Shown here: piece after piece, positions 53,166 through 61,932 of the stretch
Layout: every line of letters starts with the position of its first letter
Numbering within the stretch: position 1 is the stretch's first letter
Assembly (NCBI GenBank): GCA_900554305.1
Contig: USGV01000007.1
Location: forward strand, 1-61,932
DNA length: 61,932 bases
Direction: 5' to 3'
From: an uncultured Mycoplasmatota bacterium
GTDB lineage: Bacteria; Bacillota_I; Bacilli_A; RF39; UBA660
Notes under the pieces: model-generated
The model's input: only the letters and a program-made list of their open reading frames with translations
What the model was told of the DNA's origin: nothing
Databases searched by the model: none
Made by a program: the position numbers and the translations under genes

Positions 53166-54968
53166 CTACTCTTCATAATATATTTTTCTAAATTGATTTA
53201 GTGTATCCTTAAAGTCATTCATAGCACTTTCAAAAAATTTAGCATCACGTAAATCAATGTCAATAATCTTTAAAACTTCTAAAGGATAATCCCTACCACC
53301 TGAAGATAAGAATTCAATATATTTTTCTTTAAATCCAGGTGTATTATGAATAATATTATCAACTATATAACAAGAAATTGACAAACTTGTTGCATATTGA
53401 TAAACATAGAATGAATTATAAAAATGAGGAATTCTTAACCATTCATATCTAATTTCATCATCAACAACAACAGAAGGTCCAAAATAATCTTGATTCAATT
53501 TATAATATAAATCACATAAATAATCACTAGTCAAAGTATTTCCAGCATCAACATACTCATGAACTTGTTGCTCAAATTCTGCAAACATAGTTTGACGATA
53601 TAAAGTACCTTTAAATAAATCTAACTTAGCATTCAAAATACTTAACTTCTCTTGTTTATCAGTAGCATGTTCTAACATATAGTGATTAAGTAATAATTCA
53701 TTTGTAGTAGAAGCAATTTCAGCTAAAAAGATAGGATAATTAGCCTGAATATACGAATTATTCTTAATAGTATAATAAGAATGCATAGAATGTCCTAATT
53801 CATGAGCTAATGTACTAACATCATCATAATTTCCTACGAAGTTTAAAGAAATATAAGGAAGAGAATCATAAACACCAAAAGAATATGCACCCGTTCTTTT
53901 ACCCTTATTAGGATATTTATCAATCCAACGTTCAGAAAAAGCTGTTTTTAAAACTTTAATATAATCTTCCCCTAAAATTTTTAAAGCATCTATAACAATA
54001 TCTTTTGCTTCATCAAAAGTATATTTCTTATCAGATTCAGAAATAACACTAACATATCCATCATATAAGTGAAATTCATCAAGTCCTAAAATATTCTTTT
54101 TCAAATCAAAATATTCATACAAAGAACTCAAATTTTCTCTAACTGTTTTAACTAAATTATTATATAAAGCAACAGGAATCTTTTTAGAATCCAAATACAT
54201 TTCTATAGAACTATCATACTTTCTAATTCTACTAGTAATAGCATCATAATTAACATTCGTATTATAAGTAGAAGTTAAAGTATTCTTCATTTTAGCATAA
54301 GAAAGCATTAATTTAGAGAAGGCATTCTTTCTAACTTCGCGATTAGAAGAACGAATCAAGCTAGAATAATTAGCTTCACTTAACTCAATTTCATTTCTAT
54401 CTTCTCCTTGAATCATACCAAATTCCATATCAGCATTTCTTAAATAACCAGAAGTCTCTGAACTAGCATCAAAAATTGGTTGATAACTAGATAATAATCC
54501 CTCTAATTCTTCAGATAATAAATGCTTTTTCTTATTAAAAACAGATCTAAGAAAATAATCATATGGCTTTAACTCTTCATACTTATCCAAATAACTAAAT
54601 ACTTTTTCTTCATCCATATTCAAAATTTTAGGAACAACAAATGAAGTTTTTTCATTATACTCTGCACAAACTTTAGCCACATCACCAGACAATTTTTGAT
54701 AAGTACTAACAGAACTGTCCTCATTCTTTTTACAATAAGAATAAACAGTTAACTTATCGACAAGTCTAGAAGCTGTCTCATCATGTTTTAGATAATCTCT
54801 AAAGTTCTCTGCACTATCTAAAAAACTATCCTGCATAGAGGCCAAGATGTCTATTTCATTTTTTAACTTCTCAATATCATTAGATACTTCATCCATATTC
54901 TTATAACAAGCTTCCATATTCCATTTATCAGGGGTAGCAATTTCTCCTCTAGTCTTTATCTTATCCAT
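53166..54968 (-). CDS. pepF: Oligoendopeptidase F
   Basis: An M3B zinc metallopeptidase of 600 residues that cleaves medium-size peptides. The zinc motif is HELGHSMHS in LAHELGHSMHSYYT, with a downstream Glu (EIASTTNE). The N-terminal helical region (FRDYLKHDETASRLVDKL) is typical of PepF. It lies 12 bases before dnaJ and 60 after dnaK, so it probably belongs to the HrcA-controlled transcript. Linking this peptidase to the chaperones is inference. Confidence 0.93.
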   Translation of the reverse strand: MDKIKTRGEIATPDKWNMEACYKNMDEVSNDIEKLKNEIDILASMQDSFLDSAENFRDYLKHDETASRLVDKLTVYSYCKKNEDSSVSTYQKLSGDVAKVCAEYNEKTSFVVPKILNMDEEKVFSYLDKYEELKPYDYFLRSVFNKKKHLLSEELEGLLSSYQPIFDASSETSGYLRNADMEFGMIQGEDRNEIELSEANYSSLIRSSNREVRKNAFSKLMLSYAKMKNTLTSTYNTNVNYDAITSRIRKYDSSIEMYLDSKKIPVALYNNLVKTVRENLSSLYEYFDLKKNILGLDEFHLYDGYVSVISESDKKYTFDEAKDIVIDALKILGEDYIKVLKTAFSERWIDKYPNKGKRTGAYSFGVYDSLPYISLNFVGNYDDVSTLAHELGHSMHSYYTIKNNSYIQANYPIFLAEIASTTNELLLNHYMLEHATDKQEKLSILNAKLDLFKGTLYRQTMFAEFEQQVHEYVDAGNTLTSDYLCDLYYKLNQDYFGPSVVVDDEIRYEWLRIPHFYNSFYVYQYATSLSISCYIVDNIIHNTPGFKEKYIEFLSSGGRDYPLEVLKIIDIDLRDAKFFESAMNDFKDTLNQFRKIYYEE

Positions 54969-54987
54969 ATTCTCTCCTTATATTACA

Positions 54988-55024
54988 ATATGAAGAAGTA
55001 GTCATTATTGGCTACTTCTCATAT
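54988..55024 (-). other. Strong hairpin between dnaK and pepF
   Basis: ATATGA plus GAAGTAG (54988-55001, one bulged A) pairs with CTACTTC plus TCATAT (55012-55024). On the minus strand, the direction of transcription, it is not followed by a T run; the run of T lies on the plus side. It may cap a stable dnaK segment or partially end transcription. Confidence 0.55.
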
Positions 55025-55028
55025 TTTT

Positions 55029-56873
<1,845 letters not shown>

Positions 56874-56884
56874 TCATCTCTCCT

Positions 56885-57499
56885 TTATTTACTATTTACT
56901 TTTACTGAGGCAGGACGAATTACCCTACCATTTAATTTATATCCTTTTAATAAAACTTCTGTAACAACATCATCATCCATCTCCTCGATAGAATCTGTCA
57001 TTAATGCTTGCTCTTGACTAGGATCAAAAACTTCACCTACACGATTAATTTCTTCTACTCCAAATTTCTTTAGAATTTCCATTAAATTCGCATACATCAT
57101 CTTAAATCCATCCAAGAACTTAGATAACTCATCAGTTAAATCATTATCATCAAGTTTAATAGCTCTCTCAAAATTATCAACTACATTAATTAATTCTGTA
57201 ATTAAATCTTGGTTTGCAAACTTTAGCATATTAGCAGTTTCCTCATCTTTTCTCTTACGATAATTAACAAGTTCTGCTTGTGTCAACTTAACTTTATCAA
57301 CTAAAGCTTGATTATCAGATTGCAATTGTTTTATTTGATCAAGCAACTTTTCATTCTCTTCTTTTAATTTAGAGTCTTTTTTGCTTTTCTTTTCTTTTTT
57401 TACTTTTTTATCTTCTCCTACTCCTCCAGGAATAGGTTTTTCTTCTTCCAACATTTCTACTTGCTGATTTTTTTCTTCCATCTTTTCTTCTTTATCCAT
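56885..57499 (-). CDS. grpE: Nucleotide exchange factor GrpE
   Basis: A 204-residue GrpE. A very charged N terminus (KKVKKEKKSKKDSKLKEE) is followed by a long coiled coil and the beta-wing domain (FDPSQEQALMTDS, VVTEVLLKGYKLNGRVIRPA). It releases ADP from DnaK. It starts 7 bases after hrcA in the same transcript. Confidence 0.96.
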   Translation of the reverse strand: MDKEEKMEEKNQQVEMLEEEKPIPGGVGEDKKVKKEKKSKKDSKLKEENEKLLDQIKQLQSDNQALVDKVKLTQAELVNYRKRKDEETANMLKFANQDLITELINVVDNFERAIKLDDNDLTDELSKFLDGFKMMYANLMEILKKFGVEEINRVGEVFDPSQEQALMTDSIEEMDDDVVTEVLLKGYKLNGRVIRPASVKVNSK

Positions 57500-57506
57500 A
57501 AACTAC

Positions 57507-58493
57507 CTACCTTTCTATATTTTCTTTCATGTATTCAAGCATAGAAACAACTCTGTCATATTCCATTCTTTTCGGACCAATAATCGCAAGCGTTCCTTCT
57601 TGATTACCATTTTTAAATCTAGTTTTAATAACGGTAACATCATCATCGATTTTACTCTCGCTACCAATATATACTTTAATATTATTGTCATCATCTTCTT
57701 CAATTTTATGAAGAAGGTCCGGATTATCAAGTTTACTAAACACAGACTGAATTTTTTCAATATTACTAAATTCAGGTTGCGTTAAGAACTTATTTTTTCC
57801 AACAACATTAACCTCTTGATTAGTAAAATCGCTAAATACATGATAGAAGGCATTATATAGTTGTTCATGTTGCTTTACATATTTACCAATAATAGGTTTT
57901 ACTTCATACTCTAGTTTTGCACTAACTTCATCAATAGGAGTACCAGCAATTAAATTATTAATTAAATTAACTGTCTTCTTTACTTCTTCCAAAGATACAT
58001 CCTGTAAACGAATATTTTTATGTTCAACATGACCTCTATCAGTAATTACAATTACAATCATACTAACATCATCAATTGGAACTACTTCTATTTGTTTAAG
58101 AAGGTTCTCATGAGAAGTACTACCAAGTACTACTGTAGTATAATTAGTCATATCAGAAATTACCTGTAAACTCTTTACTATAACATCTGATAAAGCAAGC
58201 TGTTGGTTATGAAATACCGTTTGAAGTTTTAACATATCTTCACCAGTCATTTTTTTAGGTTCCATTAAATGATCAACATAATAGCGATATCCATCTTCAC
58301 TTGGAACTCTTCCTGATGAAGTATGCGTTTTCTCCAAAAGTCCTGCTTCTTCTAAAGCAGACATTTCATTACGAACAGTCGCACTAGAACATTTCAATGT
58401 TTTAGATATAGTCTTAGAGCCAACTGGAATTGGATCTTTAATATATTTTTCAACAATCAACTTTAAGACTTTACATTGCCTATCCGTTAACAT
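57507..58493 (-). CDS. hrcA: Heat-inducible transcription repressor HrcA
   Basis: HrcA represses class I heat-shock genes through CIRCE sites. The N-terminal winged helix includes DPIPVGSKTISKTLKCSSAT and VRNEMSALEEAGLLEKTHTS; the C-terminal domain closes with AIIGPKRMEYDRVVSMLEY. Length 328 is a little shorter than usual. AGTAGGAGG precedes the ATG. Two CIRCE elements lie upstream, so it regulates itself and the grpE-dnaK-pepF-dnaJ genes. Confidence 0.97.
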   Translation of the reverse strand: MLTDRQCKVLKLIVEKYIKDPIPVGSKTISKTLKCSSATVRNEMSALEEAGLLEKTHTSSGRVPSEDGYRYYVDHLMEPKKMTGEDMLKLQTVFHNQQLALSDVIVKSLQVISDMTNYTTVVLGSTSHENLLKQIEVVPIDDVSMIVIVITDRGHVEHKNIRLQDVSLEEVKKTVNLINNLIAGTPIDEVSAKLEYEVKPIIGKYVKQHEQLYNAFYHVFSDFTNQEVNVVGKNKFLTQPEFSNIEKIQSVFSKLDNPDLLHKIEEDDDNNIKVYIGSESKIDDDVTVIKTRFKNGNQEGTLAIIGPKRMEYDRVVSMLEYMKENIER

Positions 58494-58511
58494 GACTTAC
58501 GCCTCCTACTA

Positions 58512-58538
58512 CTAGCACTATTATTCTACGAGTGCTAA
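58512..58538 (-). promoter_or_regulatory. CIRCE element (promoter-distal)
   Basis: TTAGCACTC-N9-TAGTGCTAG on minus, two mismatches from the consensus arm, located between the -10 and the ribosome site. Confidence 0.85.
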
Positions 58539-58542
58539 TTGT

Positions 58543-58571
58543 ATTATATGACAACCTTTAGCACTTGTCAA
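58543..58571 (-). promoter_or_regulatory. Sigma-A promoter of hrcA operon
   Basis: On minus, TTGACA (58571-58566), 17-base spacer, TATAAT (58548-58543): perfect consensus in both boxes. Confidence 0.9.
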
Positions 58572-58584
58572 TGATTTGTGCTAA
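58558..58584 (-). promoter_or_regulatory. CIRCE element overlapping the -35 box
   Basis: TTAGCACAA-N9-AAGTGCTAA on minus, overlapping the TTGACA box. With the distal CIRCE it gives HrcA two sites on one promoter. Confidence 0.8.
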
Positions 58585-58593
58585 TTTTTTTAT

Positions 58594-58623
58594 AAAAAAA
58601 AAAGCAAGTTTTAATAACTTGCC
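58594..58623 (-). terminator. Terminator after the lectin-like surface gene
   Basis: GCAAGTT (58604-58610) pairs with AACTTGC (58616-58622), followed on minus by a long T run. Confidence 0.8.
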
Positions 58624-60356
58624 ACAACAAACTTCCACCTTTGAAAATGATTACTAGAAGAAGTCAAACTATAAAGTGCGGTAGATGTAACACTTGTATA
58701 CCCAACCCTAATATTACTCGTACCAACTGGAGATATAGTATAATAACCATTTCCTAATGGATTAATTGTAAGATTTTGAATATTTGCTGAAAAATCCGGA
58801 TCATTTAAATAAACCAAAGAGGTATTAGAATCCAATACAATAAAATCTTTCTGAGCTTGTGTATTTTGAATATGGTAATAGCTACCATTCTTATAAACTC
58901 TCCACATTTGACTATCTTCACCAGTAAACAACTCTAATGTAACAACATAAGTTTCTCCTTCCTCTTTCAAAGTTAAAACCTTGTTATCACTCGCAGAAGA
59001 GAAAATATAATAATTCCCTTCCGGTAGAGCTCCTGTAGAATCATACTGAAAAGTATTATAACGTATTCCATCACTCGTTTCATATTCATTCTGCTGACCA
59101 GTAGACGAAGTGTCTGTACTAACTTTACGTAGCGGAACCCAATTACCATTATCAGACTTTACAGATAACTCATGTCCAGTAACTCTAGAAGATGTGCTAG
59201 TATAAGAATAATTGTGCCATACAGCAATTTCATCTAAATTCATAGTAGAATTCAATCTATAAGTAACACACTTTTCACCACTACCATTAATCGTAGCATA
59301 AGTGCCAGGAGCATCAGCCTTTCCATCATTAATAATAGAACGTTTATCACTAGCAAGAGTACCACCACTTGTACCAACATAAGTAAGTGTCTGTCTTACT
59401 CCGTCTTTGATTGCCTGAATTTCTAACCAATTCGCAACATTAGTTCCACTACTAGAACCTGTAACACAATCACGAATATACCTAACATTATTTAAAGCTG
59501 GATTACTTCCTCTTCTAGGAGGATTACTAATATCGTTATTAGATACCTTTGTAATCTTAAACTTACCAGCACCAGAATTCACTCCAGCAATCATCATACC
59601 ATTATAGATAACTGGAGTAAATGTTTCCAATTTCATTGAACCATCAGCATTATATTCACCACGATGAATTGTAAATGATTTTGATGTCTGCCCTGTAGAA
59701 GACCGAACACCAGCATATCCTGCAATGTAAGAAGAACCTCCACCAGTACTAGTAGAGCCATCATATCCTCCTCCACCAGTAGAACTTGCATTTCCTACTG
59801 TCTGCGTTCCTGGACTACTACCTTGACCCGCAATAGCACCACCATTACCGGCAGAACCTCCACCACCGGCTACCATGATGCGAGAATTCTTAGAATCTGT
59901 ATCATTCCAATCACCAGAAATAAGACGTACATCAGTAGCACCACCACCTTTAGTAGTACCACTATTAAAGGTTGTACCTGAAGATTTTCCTTGCTCTCCA
60001 GCATAAAAATAAAGATAATCATTATCCTCTAAATAAATAATTCCAGAAACATAAGCTCCCTTACCGCCACTAGAACCATAACCAGATGCGCCCCATAATT
60101 CTATTTTATACCAGCCACCCTCTGGAGCAATATATTCTCTTCCTTGAGCATCTACTACACCGCCCGTATGACCACCTTCCGTATTAGTAACGCTCAATCG
60201 ATTAAGTTCATCTTCCACTTTATCTACAAATGTAACAGTGTTGTGTCGATTAGTGCTCAAATTTCCAAATAAAGCCAAAACAACTAATAAAGACATTATC
60301 ATAAGTCCATACAATAATGTCGAAATAGCAAAACCACGATTATTTAACTTTCTCAT
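58611..60356 (-). CDS. Prepilin-like surface protein with glycine-rich and ricin-type lectin domains
   Basis: A 581-residue protein. The N terminus, KLNNRGFAISTLLYGLMIMS plus more hydrophobic residues, resembles a type IV prepilin leader (basic end, G-F cut site, hydrophobic helix), though the position-5 Glu of classical pilins is lacking. Next come a Gly-rich region (about 80-215, including WGASGYGSSGGKGAYVSG and MVAGGGGSAGNGG) like the ALK/LTK-type glycine-rich domain, a discoidin-like stretch (near 355-400, EIAVWHNYSYT) and a C-terminal beta-trefoil (about 445-581) with QxW-type repeats SQMWRV and FQRWKF. Sugar binding is likely. The gene stands alone between the hrcA and rsmD clusters. 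Confidence 0.8.
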   Translation of the reverse strand: MRKLNNRGFAISTLLYGLMIMSLLVVLALFGNLSTNRHNTVTFVDKVEDELNRLSVTNTEGGHTGGVVDAQGREYIAPEGGWYKIELWGASGYGSSGGKGAYVSGIIYLEDNDYLYFYAGEQGKSSGTTFNSGTTKGGGATDVRLISGDWNDTDSKNSRIMVAGGGGSAGNGGAIAGQGSSPGTQTVGNASSTGGGGYDGSTSTGGGSSYIAGYAGVRSSTGQTSKSFTIHRGEYNADGSMKLETFTPVIYNGMMIAGVNSGAGKFKITKVSNNDISNPPRRGSNPALNNVRYIRDCVTGSSSGTNVANWLEIQAIKDGVRQTLTYVGTSGGTLASDKRSIINDGKADAPGTYATINGSGEKCVTYRLNSTMNLDEIAVWHNYSYTSTSSRVTGHELSVKSDNGNWVPLRKVSTDTSSTGQQNEYETSDGIRYNTFQYDSTGALPEGNYYIFSSASDNKVLTLKEEGETYVVTLELFTGEDSQMWRVYKNGSYYHIQNTQAQKDFIVLDSNTSLVYLNDPDFSANIQNLTINPLGNGYYTISPVGTSNIRVGYTSVTSTALYSLTSSSNHFQRWKFVVASY

Positions 60357-60383
60357 ATAATCACCTATCTTACGATTATTTTA

Positions 60384-60929
60384 TCATACTCGTCGCAAGA
60401 TAGCTACCCATTTATCACCATATTTTTTGCTCTTGACAATTTCCAAAGTGGAAGGATAAATAATTTTTTCCAACTTGTCACTTTCAGCAACAATAATTCC
60501 ACTAGAGCTCAAAAGATGAAAGTCCATAATATCAATAATGCTTTTTGCGACAAAATCAGTTTGATAAGGAGGATCAAGAAAAATAATATCAAAAGTAAGA
60601 CCAGCATCAGAAAATTCATTTAAAGCCCTTCGATAATCCATACAACAAACAGAAACATCGCAGGCTCCCAAATTACTAATATTATTCTGAATAACACGAT
60701 AAGCCTTTCGATTTTTATCAACCAAATAAGCATATTTTGCCCCTTGACTTAAAGCTTCTATTCCCAAATTACCGCTACCAGCAAATAAATCTAAAACAAC
60801 AGCATCATTAAGCCAAGTCTGAATCATGGCAAATAAACTTTCTTTCACCCTATCCATAGTCGGCCTAGTACCAACAATGTCAAATCCTTGTAAATTACGT
60901 CCCTTATATTTTCCACTAATAACTTTCAT
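60384..60929 (-). CDS. rsmD: 16S rRNA (guanine-N2)-methyltransferase RsmD
   Basis: RsmD methylates G966 of 16S rRNA. The start MKVISGKYKGRNL (ATG at 60929) is typical; a longer frame to 60992 is rejected. The SAM site is VLDLFAGSGNLGIEALS and the catalytic motif is FLDPPYQ. Length is 181 residues. The ATG lies 4 bases after the ylbF stop, so it is cotranscribed with the ylb genes. Confidence 0.95.
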   Translation of the reverse strand: MKVISGKYKGRNLQGFDIVGTRPTMDRVKESLFAMIQTWLNDAVVLDLFAGSGNLGIEALSQGAKYAYLVDKNRKAYRVIQNNISNLGACDVSVCCMDYRRALNEFSDAGLTFDIIFLDPPYQTDFVAKSIIDIMDFHLLSSSGIIVAESDKLEKIIYPSTLEIVKSKKYGDKWVAILRRV

Positions 60930-60933
60930 GCTA

Positions 60934-61221
60934 TCACTCTTTCTTACAATCAAACTCACCACGAAGAATTTTAAATTTCTGATTAATACCAAGGATTAAC
61001 AAATTAACATTAGTTTCTTGTTCTTTATACGCCAAAAAAGAAGGCGAACTTTCAATCTCCTCTTTTACTTTCTCCGAAGGATATTGTTTATAACTTTCTA
61101 TTTTAGAAATAAGACTTATATCATTAAAAATATTTTCCTTTTCTTTTAAATATTGAACAACAACATCTTCTTTTGATATTTCCCTTTTTAATTGTTCTAA
61201 TTTTTCAATTAACTCTTCCAT
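60934..61221 (-). CDS. ylbF: YlbF family protein
   Basis: A 95-residue helical protein of the Com_YlbF family, part of the Y-complex that assists RNase Y and is needed for competence and sporulation in B. subtilis. SLISKIESYKQYPSEKVKEE is the family-like helical pair. It lies just upstream of rsmD, as in B. subtilis, although ylbG is missing between them. Confidence 0.8.
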   Translation of the reverse strand: MEELIEKLEQLKREISKEDVVVQYLKEKENIFNDISLISKIESYKQYPSEKVKEEIESSPSFLAYKEQETNVNLLILGINQKFKILRGEFDCKKE

Positions 61222-61242
61222 ACCACTATTTTATCATAAAAT

Positions 61243-61464
61243 CTATTTTAATACATCTATAAAAGAAGAAAGCATTTCAATATTTCCTACAAACCTTTCT
61301 AATCGATCTGGAACAGTTAATTTAAAATGTCTCTTAGCAACTTTCTCTAATTCTTTTATAGTATCAGGATTCCTATTTAATTGTTTATACCAAGAAGAGT
61401 CAACACTCAAATAAGAATGAATTACAGGATTACTTTTAATTGCATGAATAGTTTTAATATCCAT
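61243..61464 (-). CDS. YlbE-like protein
   Basis: A 73-residue protein resembling YlbE (function unknown). The signature WYKQLNRNPDTIKELEKVAK with the R-x-P element is typical, followed by RHFKLTVPDRLERF. The ATG at 61464 is chosen; a TTG six bases upstream is also possible. Its start lies close to the stop of the preceding ylbD-like gene, so the two are coupled. Confidence 0.75.
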   Translation of the reverse strand: MDIKTIHAIKSNPVIHSYLSVDSSWYKQLNRNPDTIKELEKVAKRHFKLTVPDRLERFVGNIEMLSSFIDVLK

Positions 61465-61466
61465 AA

Positions 61467-61829
61467 TCAATCATCAAAATGCTGATATAATGGTCGTGGC
61501 TCATAAGTAGCAGCGGAAGCACTTTTGCCAATACCTATATCTTGTAATACTCCTAAAGCCTTCTGAATATTAGTAATACCCTTTTGAACAGAATCCAAAT
61601 CTATATTCTTAACATGATTTAGCAAATCTTTAAAATTAGTAGAAAGTTCAGAAAGTTCGGTTTCCCTATTGGTAACATTAGAAGAAAAGTAGTCATTCCA
61701 AATACTACTATTTTCTCCATAAATCTCATATAACTCATATAACCGCTGCCAATTTGTTTTTCCATTCATAACATAATTAGCAAGTTCTGTATGACTTCTA
61801 GCAAAAGATTTAAAACTCTCTTTCGACAT
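61467..61829 (-). CDS. YlbD-like spore coat protein
   Basis: A 120-residue protein with similarity to YlbD coat proteins: KSFARSHTELANYVMNGKTNWQRLYELYE corresponds to the 'K..V..GK..WQ..YE' core of that family. The ATG at 61829 with GGTGGTAAAT upstream is preferred over a longer frame. It is first in the ylbD-ylbE-ylbF-rsmD block. A spore coat role follows from the family name only. Confidence 0.75.
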   Translation of the reverse strand: MSKESFKSFARSHTELANYVMNGKTNWQRLYELYEIYGENSSIWNDYFSSNVTNRETELSELSTNFKDLLNHVKNIDLDSVQKGITNIQKALGVLQDIGIGKSASAATYEPRPLYQHFDD

Positions 61830-61899
61830 ATTTACCACCACTACAGTATATGAAAAAAAGAAGAAAATTTTCTCCTTTTTTCCTAAATTCAAATTTCAA

Positions 61900-61923
61900 C
61901 CGCACCACCTGGTGCGGCTTTTT
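61900..61923 (+). terminator. GC-rich terminator-like hairpin at the window edge
   Basis: CCGCACCA (61900-61907) and TGGTGCGG (61910-61917), perfect 8-bp stem, with CTTTTT after it on the plus strand. No plus-strand gene precedes it in this window. It is much more GC-rich than its surroundings. Confidence 0.55.
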
Positions 61924-61932
61924 GATACAATA

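Noticed and set aside
54988..55024. Terminator between dnaK and pepF
   Set aside because: The T run lies on the wrong side for minus-strand transcription, so it is listed only as a hairpin.

Overview
The window reads as chromosome of an AT-rich, low-GC Gram-positive bacterium (Firmicutes). TGA is used as a stop (xerD and the alaS-cluster kinase both end in ATGA overlaps), so the Mycoplasma code does not apply. Strong Shine-Dalgarno sites, TTGACA-N17-TATAAT promoters, CIRCE elements and a T-box all fit Firmicutes. Sporulation proteins (SpoIVB-like, SpoIIM, SpoIIGA, SigE, YlbD-like), a conserved ylbD-ylbE-ylbF-rsmD block, and many exported proteins without recognisable families suggest a poorly studied spore-forming (or formerly spore-forming) gut-type lineage of Bacilli. 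That placement is inference; no rRNA is present.

Layout. 0-6.7 kb: two unknown or DUF1292-like genes, then plus-strand spoIVB-like, a small unknown gene, spoIIM-like, mnmA, an HTH protein and a DUF2726 protein, followed by an AT-rich 580-bp gap with three tandem 65-bp repeats and a Cys-rich DUF1540 microprotein. 6.7-9.9 kb: xerD-deoB-unknown operon. 10-19 kb: lipoprotein, rarA, then a T-box-led operon (two P-loop kinases, alaS, holA), an AI-2E-family membrane protein and yigZ. 19-25 kb: thioester-domain adhesin with nine SpaA-like repeats, followed 2 bp later by a thymidine-kinase-like protein with degraded catalytic motifs; then spoIIGA-sigE. 24.7-33 kb: an operon of YitT, two membrane proteins and a metallo-hydrolase; a TetR-controlled heterodimeric ABC exporter with two palindromic operators; a possible EEP-fold relic. 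33-43 kb: DedA, CorA, tRNA-Glu(CTC), a hydroxysteroid-dehydrogenase-like SDR, a two-gene operon of large envelope proteins, a PfkB kinase/Smr pair and an HD protein. 43-52 kb: ppdK, cvpA-trxA, rnhC, an unknown protein, and a membrane-bound XRE regulator beside two YcxB-like paralogues. 52-58.6 kb: hrcA-grpE-dnaK-pepF-dnaJ heat-shock cluster with two CIRCE sites. 58.6-61.9 kb: a prepilin-like, glycine-rich, ricin-lectin surface protein and the rsmD-ylbF-ylbE-ylbD block.

The best candidates for undescribed biology are the large envelope operon at 37.3-41.4 kb, the prepilin/lectin fusion at 58.6-60.4 kb, the adhesin with its inactive-looking thymidine kinase partner, and the structured triple repeat ahead of the DUF1540 gene. 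All functional assignments come from reading motifs; no database search was run.
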